Shown here: positions 1-7,475 of the stretch, in pieces
Layout of the letters: every line of letters begins with the position of its first letter
How positions within the stretch are numbered: position 1 is the first letter of the stretch
Assembly (NCBI RefSeq): GCF_021044685.1
Contig: NZ_CP088014.1
Span: forward strand, 4,140,001-4,204,000
Direction: 5' to 3'
Origin: Bradyrhizobium daqingense
GTDB taxonomy: Bacteria; Pseudomonadota; Alphaproteobacteria; Rhizobiales; Xanthobacteraceae
Length of the DNA stretch: 64,000 nucleotides
Made by a program: the position numbers and the translations under genes
The notes under the pieces: model-generated
What the model saw: only the letters and a program-made list of their open reading frames with translations
What the model was told of the DNA's origin: nothing
Database searches by the model: none

Positions 1-714
1 GATGATCTCGTCGCAGAAGCGAGCGGCCATGTTGACGTCGTGGAGCACGACGACCACGCCGAGGTTGCGCTCGCGGGCAAGCCGCTTGACCAGCGACAGC
101 ACCTCGATCTGATGAGCGATGTCGAGTGCCGAGGTCGGCTCGTCGAGCAGCAGGCATTCGGCATCCTGCGCCACCAGCATGGCGATCCAGACCCGCTGGC
201 GTTCGCCTCCGGACAGCGTATCGACCAGGCGATCCGCGAACGGCTCGATATGGGTCAATGCCATGGCGCTTTCGACCTTCTCGCGGTCGATGTCGCCGAA
301 CCGGCCGAGCGCGCCGTGCCAGGGATAGCGGCCGAGTGCAACCAGCTCCTTGACCAGCATGCCCGCGGCGGGCGGCGTCTGCTGCGGCAAATAGGCGACC
401 TTGCGGGCATAGTCCCGATCGCTCCATGCGCGCAGCGCGCGGCCCTCGAAACGAATTGTTCCCGACGAAGATGGCTGCTGGCGCGCCAACAATTTCAGCA
501 GGGTCGATTTGCCCGAGCCGTTATGGCCGATCAGCCCGACGACCCTGCGCGCGGGAAGCGAGAGGGTGAGCGGTTCGAGCAGCGCGCGCGCGGCGACCGC
601 GAAGCCGACTTGGTCGAGCTCGAACAAGGTAGCGGGCGCTTCCAGCGACGTCTGTGGAATGTCGGCCGGCAAGGCGAGCGTTGTTTCGCCCGTCTGCGCG
701 TGTTGGAACGTCAT
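1..714 (-). CDS. Iron-siderophore ABC transporter ATP-binding protein (FecE/FhuC type), 3' end outside window
   Basis: This is the ATPase of a ferric-siderophore importer, acting on the cytoplasmic face with a permease and binding protein that are presumably beyond the window edge. The translated minus strand shows Walker A GHNGSGKSTLLK, the signature LSGGERQRV, Walker B CLLLDEPTSALD and the H-loop LHDVNMAARFCDEII. PQQTPPAAGM and the GRYPWHG segment are typical of the FecE/FhuC/BtuD group. The frame is still open at base 1, so the C-terminus is missing. The ATG at 714 overlaps the stop of the upstream flavoreductase gene by 4 nt (ATGA), which indicates translational coupling. The exact ligand (hydroxamate, citrate or other) cannot be told from this subunit, but the neighbours favour a hydroxamate siderophore. 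Confidence 0.88.
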   Translation of the reverse strand, partial: MTFQHAQTGETTLALPADIPQTSLEAPATLFELDQVGFAVAARALLEPLTLSLPARRVVGLIGHNGSGKSTLLKLLARQQPSSSGTIRFEGRALRAWSDRDYARKVAYLPQQTPPAAGMLVKELVALGRYPWHGALGRFGDIDREKVESAMALTHIEPFADRLVDTLSGGERQRVWIAMLVAQDAECLLLDEPTSALDIAHQIEVLSLVKRLARERNLGVVVVLHDVNMAARFCDEII

Positions 715-1772
715 GGTTGGCGCAGGCTCCAATAGGCGACGGCCAGATGCTGGTCGCGCGCGAGCTTTCGCTCGTCGCGCAGATGATCGCGCAACGCCTT
801 CAGCGCCTGCGCTTCACACGCGACCCAGGCGAAGACCTCCCGATGGCCCGGCCATTGCACCGCCTTCACGGCGTCGACCAGGAGCTGTGTCGTCCCGGCC
901 GGACGGCCGTCGCGATGCAGCCAGCGGACCGCTACGCCTTGCGGCGCGACCAGCGGAATCTCCTCGTCCCGATCTGCGACCTCGATGAAGGCTTCGCCCG
1001 TTGTCGTGGCCGGCAGCGTCTCCAGAATTCGCGCGATGGCGGGCAGGGCGGTTTCGTCGCCCGCGAGCAGCAACCAGCGCGCCGGACGAATGCCCCGGCC
1101 GAGCGGGCCGGCCATGCCGCAGATGGCACCGGCCTTCGCGTTGACGGCGAAGGCCGAGCCTGGTCCGGCGTGATCATGGACGACGAAGTCGATATCGATC
1201 TCGGGGCTCGGCAAGTCGATGCGACGGATCGTGTAATAGCGGGTGACGGGCCTGCGGTCGGGCTCAGGCCACAGGATACGCCCGTCCGGAGCGGGCCACG
1301 GCCATTCGGGCTTGGCGAGGCCCTCGGGCGGGAAATACAGCCGCACGTGCAGGTCGTCATCGTTGACGAAACGGGCGATATCGTCCCCCGTGAAGGTCAG
1401 CCGGCGCATATGCGGCGTCAGGCTGATCGCGGACTTCAGCCGCACCTCGCGGAAATTGGCCAGGGTGCCGCCGTTGGATTCATGGCCGGACCAAACGATG
1501 GTGGGGGCGATGTCGCCCGCGAACTCGATCACATGCGAGGCGACGACCGAGCGCAGCATTTCCAGATTGCCCTTGTCGTCGGCCTCGACGCGGATCTTGA
1601 GCACTTCGGCTTCAACGGCGAGGGAACTGGTGCCGAACGGCAGTTTCGCCACCCTGAGGCCGCCGCGATCCTCGAAGGCAATGTCATGCTCCACTAGATG
1701 ATCGATCATCCGCGCGGCGAGGCCGGCGGCGTCGGGAAGCGCGATGCGGGTTTCGGAGATAAGCAAGTCCAA
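711..1772 (-). CDS. DUF2218 / siderophore-interacting FAD-binding protein (ferric-siderophore reductase)
   Basis: The product has 353 residues in two parts. The N-terminal ~95 residues (ETRIALPDAAGLAARMIDHL...) look like a DUF2218 domain. The rest is a siderophore-interacting protein of the ViuB/YqjH family, with the FAD-binding signature RYYTIRRID near residue 185 and a C-terminal NAD(P)H-binding half ending VFAWVACEAQALKALRDHLR. Members of this family reduce ferric siderophores in the cytoplasm and release the iron. It is the first gene of a minus-strand operon and is coupled to the siderophore ATPase by a 4-nt overlap. The DUF2218-SIP fusion is known in Alphaproteobacteria. The reductase role is inferred from the family and the context. 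Confidence 0.88.
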   Translation of the reverse strand: MDLLISETRIALPDAAGLAARMIDHLVEHDIAFEDRGGLRVAKLPFGTSSLAVEAEVLKIRVEADDKGNLEMLRSVVASHVIEFAGDIAPTIVWSGHESNGGTLANFREVRLKSAISLTPHMRRLTFTGDDIARFVNDDDLHVRLYFPPEGLAKPEWPWPAPDGRILWPEPDRRPVTRYYTIRRIDLPSPEIDIDFVVHDHAGPGSAFAVNAKAGAICGMAGPLGRGIRPARWLLLAGDETALPAIARILETLPATTTGEAFIEVADRDEEIPLVAPQGVAVRWLHRDGRPAGTTQLLVDAVKAVQWPGHREVFAWVACEAQALKALRDHLRDERKLARDQHLAVAYWSLRQP

Positions 1773-2065
1773 AGTCAGTCTCCACCGGGCCTGTCCGATG
1801 CCGGCTTGTCAGCGCTTCGATGTCCGGATGTCGCGGTCTGGCACGGCGCTGGATCGATATCCTATTCGCGCGCCGGCTGCGATGCCAAAGCGGTACTACC
1901 GACATCATATTAAAGGCATCGTCGATCCCAAATTAGAATCCATCGAAAGAGCGGAGAAAATAAGCGCTGGAGTTGCGGTGCCGCCATCATGTATTCGCAT
2001 CACATCAGCACGGCTTGTCCGGCCATACAGGTTCGCTTCAGGTCTCCTCCAGCACGGCGCTCATC
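1773..2065. promoter_or_regulatory. Divergent intergenic region between siderophore uptake and export genes
   Basis: These ~290 bp separate the start of the minus-strand reductase gene from the likely start of the plus-strand exporter and must carry both promoters. The stretch around 1905-1945 is clearly more AT-rich than its surroundings. It contains TTAGAA, which matches only half of the rhizobial iron-control element bound by Irr. I could not find a complete Irr, RirA or Fur palindrome. Iron control is expected from the gene content but is not shown by the bases. Confidence 0.35.
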
Positions 2066-3763
2066 ATGAACTCACGAAGCGGCCTGACGGCGCAGATCCT
2101 ACATCTCCTGCGGCCTTACTGGCCGCTCGTGCTCGGCGGCATCGTTCTCGGCATCGTTGGTGGCGCCAGCGTCGCGGCGTTGCTCGCGGTGGTCAATCGC
2201 GGGCTCTATGCCACGCAGGCCGACGTCGTCACGCTGCTTCTCGCGTTCGCAGGCCTGTGCCTCCTGATCCTGATCGGTTCCATCGGCGCCGATATCAGCG
2301 CCAACTACGTCGGACAGCGGATCATCGCCGAGCTTCGCAAGTCGCTGGCCGCCAGGATCCTGGCCGCGCCCATCGATCAGCTCGAGATCTATCGCACGCA
2401 TCGCCTGATCCCCGTTCTCACGCAGGACGTGGACACGATCAGCGATTTCGCGTTCTTCTTTTCGTCCTTTTTCGTGTCGGTCGTGATCGCGCTCGGCTGC
2501 ATGGTTTACCTGGCGGTGCTGTCTTGGCCGCTTTTCCTGATCACGGGAGCCGTCATCGTCCTGGGGTCGCTGGCGCATGGATATGCAAGGACACGAGGCG
2601 TCCGCGGCTTCAACCTCGCGCGAGATTCTGAGGACCAGCTGCACAAGCAGTATCGCGCGATCGCCGAGGGCGCCAAGGAGCTGCGTCTCAATCGCGTCCG
2701 CCGCCGGCGCCTCTATGTCGACCAACTTCAAGAGACCGTCGACCGGATCAGCTCGGTCCAGATCAGCTCGATCAATCTGTTCGTGACGGCGCGGGCGTTC
2801 GGCACGATGCTGTTCTTCGTCGTGATCGGCGTGGCGCTGACCTTGCGTCCGTTCCTGTGGCCCGACAGTCCCGCCGCCGTGTCCAGCGGATTCGTGCTGG
2901 TGCTGCTCTATATGCGCGGCCCCATCGATCAGGTCATCGGTATTTTGCCGGCGCTCGGTCGCGCACAGGTCGCGATGCGCCGCATTACGGAGCTCTCGGA
3001 GCAGTTCTCGACCCCCGAGCACGATCTGCTGGCCAGTGCTCCCGCCATGCCGGCCAAGACCAGCATCGAAACCATCGAGCTCCGTGGCGTCACCTATGCT
3101 TTTCGCGCCGTGCCGGGCAGTGATCCTTTTGTACTTGGTCCGATCGATCTGCGTGTTCGACAGGGCGACATCGTCTTCATCGTCGGGCAGAATGGAAGCG
3201 GAAAGACGACGCTGATCAAGCTGCTGCTCGGTCTCTATGCTCCGCATGACGGCACCGTGCTGCGCAACGGCCTGCCGGTCGTGACGGAGACGCGGGATGA
3301 TTACCGCCAGCTCTTTACGACCATCTTCTCCGACTATTATCTGTTCGAGGATCTCATACGCGGAGAAGGCGTCGTGCCTGATGTCGCGGAACGCTATCTT
3401 CAGCGGTTGGAGGTCGCGCACAAGGTCTCGGTCGAGAACGGCGTGTTCACGACGACGGACCTGTCCACCGGGCAGCGCAAGCGATTGGCCCTGATGAATG
3501 CCTGGCTCGAGGAAAGACCCGTCCTCGTATTCGACGAATGGGCCGCCGATCAGGATCCGGCGTTCCGGCACATCTTTTACACGGAGCTGTTGCCCGATCT
3601 GAAGCGGCTCGGAAAGACCATCATCGTGATTTCACACGATGATCGCTATTTCGGGATAGCGGATCATCTGGTGCGGCTGCGCGACGGCAAGATCGTCGCA
3701 AGCGAGGCGAGAGCCGACAACGCCGCGAACAATTCCGCGGTTCCAACGGACGCGTCGCTTTAG
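2066..3763 (+). CDS. Cyclic peptide / siderophore export ABC transporter (PvdE/SyrD type)
   Basis: A fused permease-ATPase of about 565 residues. The N-terminal ~300 residues are membrane segments (for example PLVLGGIVLGIVGGASVAAL and GTMLFFVVIGVALTL). The C-terminal nucleotide-binding domain has Walker A GQNGSGKTTLIK, the divergent signature LSTGQRKRLAL and Walker B VLVFDEWAADQDP. The STGQ signature and the DEWAADQDP Walker B are hallmarks of the PvdE/SyrD family that exports pyoverdine precursors and cyclic lipopeptides. An upstream in-frame ATG at 1973 would add a hydrophilic, non-conserved leader, so I prefer the ATG at 2066, where the sequence begins MNSRSGLTAQILHLLRPYW. The neighbouring acyltransferase and ornithine hydroxylase fit export of a hydroxamate peptide siderophore. 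Confidence 0.87.
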   Translation: MNSRSGLTAQILHLLRPYWPLVLGGIVLGIVGGASVAALLAVVNRGLYATQADVVTLLLAFAGLCLLILIGSIGADISANYVGQRIIAELRKSLAARILAAPIDQLEIYRTHRLIPVLTQDVDTISDFAFFFSSFFVSVVIALGCMVYLAVLSWPLFLITGAVIVLGSLAHGYARTRGVRGFNLARDSEDQLHKQYRAIAEGAKELRLNRVRRRRLYVDQLQETVDRISSVQISSINLFVTARAFGTMLFFVVIGVALTLRPFLWPDSPAAVSSGFVLVLLYMRGPIDQVIGILPALGRAQVAMRRITELSEQFSTPEHDLLASAPAMPAKTSIETIELRGVTYAFRAVPGSDPFVLGPIDLRVRQGDIVFIVGQNGSGKTTLIKLLLGLYAPHDGTVLRNGLPVVTETRDDYRQLFTTIFSDYYLFEDLIRGEGVVPDVAERYLQRLEVAHKVSVENGVFTTTDLSTGQRKRLALMNAWLEERPVLVFDEWAADQDPAFRHIFYTELLPDLKRLGKTIIVISHDDRYFGIADHLVRLRDGKIVASEARADNAANNSAVPTDASL

Positions 3764-3941
3764 ACATATTATAGCGAACCGTTGGAGCTTTTGTCGGATG
3801 CAAACGACAGCATGAAGATCCGCTTTGCGGGAGGCCATCGGATTTGTAGAGAATCTAATCTGCGTGTGCGCGCATTCCTTGTCAGCCTGTAGGCGAGTGA
3901 TCTACACCACGCGTCAAGGATGATCGAGATGCGAGGGCCGG

Positions 3942-5003
3942 ATGAACAAGGCTTCGGATTCCGGGACCGGACCTCGTGCGTTTCCGGTCGGCCCATATTC
4001 CGATCTGACCGTTTTCCAGGAGGGCGACCGGCTTCGCGTCGTTGCCGACGACTCCACGGCATTGGAACTGCGTCTGCGGGAGCGAGTCGATCACCTCGAG
4101 GTCCTGAATGCGTCGGATGACCGTGAGCTGGCCGCGCGGGCCGTATCGGCATCTGCCGAGGCGCTATTCGCCTGGAGACCGGGTACCGATCGACTCGTTC
4201 TGGACTTCGCTGGTAGAGCGCCGCTTGCACGGGAGCTGTCGGAGAGTGGTCTTGCCATCATGTCCGAGGGACAGCTGGTTCTGCTTCCAGAGCTGGTCAT
4301 GCAGCGGCGGGACAATTGGCTGGTGAACCCCGGACGACCGCCATTGCCGCAACTCCACGTTATGACGGATGGCAGGCGCCATCCGCGCCGCGCGGCAAAG
4401 CCGACGGGAAAAGTGTATGGCCGGTTCATCCCCTGGCTGTCGGAGGTCATCTCGTTCCGCGTGGCCGACCTCGAGAATGATCTCCATTTGCTGCATCGCT
4501 GGATGAATGACCCCCGGGTCGATGCGTTCTGGAACGAGGCGGGCGATCTCGACAAGCATCGGCGCTATCTGGCCGGTATCCTGGCCGATCCGCACATGCT
4601 GCCGCTGATCGGCTGCTTTGGCGGGGAACCGTTCGGTTATTTCGAGCTCTATTGGGCCAAGGAAAATCGCATCGCGCCGTTCTATGATGCCGACGATTAC
4701 GACCGGGGATGGCACGTGGTCGTGGGCGAGGACGCGTTTCGCGGCAGTCGATACATCAGCGCGTGGCTACCTTCGCTGATGCACTACATGTTCCTAGACG
4801 ATTGCCGCACGCAGCGGATCGTCGGAGAGCCGGCGGCGGCGCATTCGCAGCAGCTTCGCAATCTCGAACGTTCGGGTTTCGCCAAGATCAAGAACTTCGA
4901 CTTTCCCCACAAGCGCGCGACCCTGGTGATGCTGTTGCGCGAGCGCTTCTTCGGCGATCGGCTCTGGCTTCCGGCAACGGCCGGCCCAGCGAGCTCATCT
5001 TAA
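3942..5003 (+). CDS. Siderophore-biosynthesis N-acyltransferase (GNAT, RhbD/IucB-like)
   Basis: The 353-residue product has a C-terminal GNAT domain of the siderophore type, roughly residues 165-335. Its RVADLENDLHLLHRWMNDPRVDAFWNEAG segment, then YFELYWAKENRIAPFYDADDYDRGWHVVVGEDAFRG, closely follows the layout of IucB, RhbD and PvdY-type N-hydroxy-amine acetylases. These enzymes acylate N5-hydroxyornithine or N6-hydroxylysine from acyl-CoA to make the hydroxamate group. The N-terminal ~150 residues are an extension as in IucB. It lies 22 nt before the ornithine monooxygenase gene, and the two enzymes would act in sequence. The acyl group used cannot be predicted here. Confidence 0.85.
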   Translation: MNKASDSGTGPRAFPVGPYSDLTVFQEGDRLRVVADDSTALELRLRERVDHLEVLNASDDRELAARAVSASAEALFAWRPGTDRLVLDFAGRAPLARELSESGLAIMSEGQLVLLPELVMQRRDNWLVNPGRPPLPQLHVMTDGRRHPRRAAKPTGKVYGRFIPWLSEVISFRVADLENDLHLLHRWMNDPRVDAFWNEAGDLDKHRRYLAGILADPHMLPLIGCFGGEPFGYFELYWAKENRIAPFYDADDYDRGWHVVVGEDAFRGSRYISAWLPSLMHYMFLDDCRTQRIVGEPAAAHSQQLRNLERSGFAKIKNFDFPHKRATLVMLLRERFFGDRLWLPATAGPASSS

Positions 5004-5025
5004 AGCGCAAGCGGAGCGCGGCTTC

Positions 5026-6324
5026 ATGTCTCATCAACTCGCGATCGAGCACGACGTCATCGGCGTCGGATTCGGACCTTCCAACCTCGCGCTCGCCATC
5101 GCATTGGACGAATGCGCCAAGCGGTCGCGGCAAAAATGCACGCCGCTGTTCGTGGAGAAGCAGCCGCACTTCACCTGGCATGGCGGCATGCTGCTTCCAG
5201 GCAGCGACATGCAGATATCGTTTCTCAAGGATCTGGTCTCGTTGCGCGATCCGACCAGTCCCTTCACCTTCGTCAACTACCTGCACAAGCGCGGCCGTCT
5301 GCTGGACTTCATCAATTGCCGCACGTTCTATCCGAGCCGGGTCGAGTTCAACGATTACCTGCAATGGGTGGCGGGACATTTCAAATCGCAGGCCGCCTAT
5401 GGCGAGACCATCGTCGCCGTCGAGCCGGTGACGGCCGGTCAGACGGTGACGTCGTTGCGGGTGCATTCACGCTCGCTCGCCGGTGGAGAGACCGTGCGCC
5501 TTGCGCGCAATCTCGTGGTCGCCGTGGGAGGCCGGCCCTTTGTCCCTCCGGTGTTTGCCAAGGCAGCTGACGACCGCAGGCTGCTGCATTCCAGCCGCTA
5601 TCTCGACCTGATCGAGCGCGTCGTCCCGCGCGGTCGGTCAGCGCGCGTGGCCATCGTCGGTGGCGGGCAGAGCGCAACCGAGGTGACGGTCGATCTCCAT
5701 GGCCGATGTCCCGAGGCGCAGATCCACCTGATCTTCCGCGGCCATGCGCTCAAGCCGTCCGACAGCAGCCCCTTCGTCAACGAGATCTTCAACCCAGACT
5801 ATACCGACTTCGTCTACGCGCAGCCCGTCGAGCGGCGGGATGCGATCGTCCGAAACTTCCGCAACACGAACTATGCCGTCGTCGATGCCGATCTGCTGGA
5901 TCAGCTGTACCGGCTGCTCTACCAGCAGCGCGTCGGTCGAGAAGAGAGGATCGTGTTGCGGCCCCGCAGCGAGATCACGAATGTGGATGCTGGGCCGGAC
6001 GGCATCGAGATCGGCGTGGTCGACAAGTTCCGTGGCGAAAATCGTCGTTCGACCTATGACGTCGTCATTCTGGCGACGGGATACGACAGGGAAACGGCGC
6101 ACCGGTTCCTCGAACCGATCCGCCGCTACATTCGCGATGCGGCGCTGGACCGCAACTATCGGCTCGTGACCAACCCCGCGTTCCGGCCGCAGATCCACCT
6201 CCAGGGATATTCGGAATCCTCCCACGGCTTGAGCGATACGCTGCTCTCAGTCATCGCCGTGCGAGCGCAGGAGATTGCGGAGTCACTGCTCTCGACCATT
6301 TCGCGCCGGGAACTCATCGCCTAA
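5026..6324 (+). CDS. L-ornithine N5-monooxygenase (PvdA/SidA-type; lysine N6-hydroxylase is the alternative)
   Basis: This flavin-dependent N-hydroxylase makes N5-hydroxy-L-ornithine, the first step toward a hydroxamate siderophore. The 432-residue protein has the FAD motif GVGFGPSNLALA near residue 13 and the substrate region LPGSDMQISFLKDLVSLRDP. It also has the NADPH motif IVGGGQSATEV and a C-terminal LATGYDRET motif. FTFVNYLHKRGRLLDFI and YPSRVEFNDYLQW follow PvdA more closely than IucD. It forms a two-gene unit with the upstream acyltransferase. Confidence in the N-hydroxylase family is high. The choice of ornithine over lysine is an inference. Confidence 0.92.
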   Translation: MSHQLAIEHDVIGVGFGPSNLALAIALDECAKRSRQKCTPLFVEKQPHFTWHGGMLLPGSDMQISFLKDLVSLRDPTSPFTFVNYLHKRGRLLDFINCRTFYPSRVEFNDYLQWVAGHFKSQAAYGETIVAVEPVTAGQTVTSLRVHSRSLAGGETVRLARNLVVAVGGRPFVPPVFAKAADDRRLLHSSRYLDLIERVVPRGRSARVAIVGGGQSATEVTVDLHGRCPEAQIHLIFRGHALKPSDSSPFVNEIFNPDYTDFVYAQPVERRDAIVRNFRNTNYAVVDADLLDQLYRLLYQQRVGREERIVLRPRSEITNVDAGPDGIEIGVVDKFRGENRRSTYDVVILATGYDRETAHRFLEPIRRYIRDAALDRNYRLVTNPAFRPQIHLQGYSESSHGLSDTLLSVIAVRAQEIAESLLSTISRRELIA

Positions 6325-6335
6325 GGCGCGATGAG
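6313..6335 (+). terminator. Stem-loop at the end of the siderophore biosynthesis unit
   Basis: CTCATCGC (6313-6320) pairs perfectly with GCGATGAG (6328-6335) around a 7-nt loop that contains the TAA stop of the monooxygenase gene. There is no T-run after it, so it is not a canonical intrinsic terminator. It could protect the 3' end or be chance. Confidence 0.25.
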
Positions 6336-6403
6336 AGTCGCGATGTCCGATCGACTGAATTTGGCGCGTTCCGATATCGTTTCGGGCCTCACCGATCTAG
6401 AAC

Positions 6404-6877
6404 TTGTCTAATCCAGATCAACCGGGGCGTGTACGGCTGGCACAACGCCTGACAGCTCTGCTAGAGGTGTTCTTAGAACGATCTTTGGAATGTTTGCAGG
6501 TTCGGGTGGAACTGATCGTGAGGAAGGCCTTCGAGCAAAGCCACAGCCATTTGCCGGAGCGGATTGCAGTCATATTGGTTCATAGCCCGCTTGCGGCGCT
6601 GATCGGCAAAGAGCCCCTGACCCGCATGAACTATCTGCTCGAGATCGCGTCCCTTCATACCAGGGCCGAACTGCTTGCGCAGCCGGGGCTGGGACGCACG
6701 GGCGTTCGACGTATCGAAAAGTGGATGACCTCTCACGGGCATCGCATGCGTGATGCGAACGAAAGCCTCGATAGCGTCATCTGCCAGTTTGCGTTCCGAC
6801 ACTCTTCGGTTCGGAAGGGCCATCGCCGTTCCCCGTCCTTCATCAGAAATGCGCAGCCATTGCAGCGAGGCGTCTAG
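6404..6877 (+). CDS. Hypothetical protein with an RNA polymerase alpha-CTD-like helix-hairpin-helix region
   Basis: An open frame of 157 residues starting at TTG with no obvious ribosome binding site, so the start is uncertain. The central part (LLEIASLHTRAELLAQPGLGRTGVRRIEKWMTSHG, written here in outline) follows the alpha-CTD pattern: a hydrophobic helix, LHTRAELLAQ, a PGLGR hairpin, then an IEKW helix. It ends with ESLDSVICQFAFRHSSVRKG. A competing minus-strand frame over the same bases (6473-7012) would overlap the azoreductase gene by ~170 bp in another frame, so I favour the plus frame. That frame overlaps the convergent azoreductase by only 35 bp. No function is claimed. DNA binding is a structural guess. 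Confidence 0.42.
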   Translation: MSNPDQPGRVRLAQRLTALLEVFLERSLECLQVRVELIVRKAFEQSHSHLPERIAVILVHSPLAALIGKEPLTRMNYLLEIASLHTRAELLAQPGLGRTGVRRIEKWMTSHGHRMRDANESLDSVICQFAFRHSSVRKGHRRSPSFIRNAQPLQRGV

Positions 6878-7469
6878 AGGCCCGATCTCGCGCGGCTTCG
6901 ATCGATTGCCGGGGTCCGCTGGTCGGTCCAATCGCGACGAAGCGAATGTCGCTGATGCCGATGAAGCGTAGGATCTCCCGCAAGTAGGGCGTCGCCATAT
7001 CAATGCGGCCACGGTTCATGCCGGTGGAAAAATCGCTGCCGCTAGCGATGATCACCAGCGTCGGCCGGTCCTTCAGCAAAGGCACGTACCCTTGCGACGG
7101 ATCGAGCCGAAAGGTAAGCCCGGGCTGGACGATGATGTCGAAGAACTGCTTCAGCTTGTAGGGAATGCCGAAGTTCCACATCGGCGTCGAGATCAACACG
7201 CGGTCGGCGAGCGACAAGCGCAGCGCCATGCGCTCGGCCTCGGCAAAACCGGCGCGTTGAGCATCATCGAAGCCCTGGCCGTTCATGCGGGCATATTTGG
7301 CGTCCAGGATCGGACCGGCGAATTCGGGCATTCGCTCGCGCCAGAGATCCATGAGGTCGATGTCCCAATCGGGATGGGTCTGACGGAAGCCGTCAATGAA
7401 GATCCGTGCGCCGGCAATCGACTCCGAGTCGGGGCGGGGCGAGCAGGAGAGGTGCAGGAGCTTCGGCAC
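6843..7469 (-). CDS. FMN-dependent NAD(P)H:quinone/azo reductase, flavodoxin-fold (AzoR-like)
   Basis: The product has 208 residues. MPKLLHLSCSPRPDSESIAG matches the FMN phosphate-binding loop of the AzoR/quinone-reductase family. TPMWNFGIPYKLKQFFDIIVQPGLTF is the classic family signature, and the protein ends with SIEAARDRASRRLA. These cytosolic dimers make two-electron reductions of quinones or azo bonds from NAD(P)H. It is the last gene of the long minus-strand operon and begins 6 nt after the preceding stop. There it may reduce a quinone or imine product of the pathway. The substrate is unknown. Confidence 0.88.
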   Translation of the reverse strand: MPKLLHLSCSPRPDSESIAGARIFIDGFRQTHPDWDIDLMDLWRERMPEFAGPILDAKYARMNGQGFDDAQRAGFAEAERMALRLSLADRVLISTPMWNFGIPYKLKQFFDIIVQPGLTFRLDPSQGYVPLLKDRPTLVIIASGSDFSTGMNRGRIDMATPYLREILRFIGISDIRFVAIGPTSGPRQSIEAARDRASRRLAAMAAHF

Positions 7470-7475
7470 CGCGCA

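Noticed and set aside
2099..3571. 490-codon minus-strand frame opposite the exporter gene
   Set aside because: The plus-strand Walker A, signature and Walker B motifs establish the true coding strand.
3841..3860. TAGA-GAA-TCTA inverted repeat as an Irr iron-control element
   Set aside because: Half-site spacing is two bases too short and the flanks do not match the known consensus, so only chance symmetry can be claimed.
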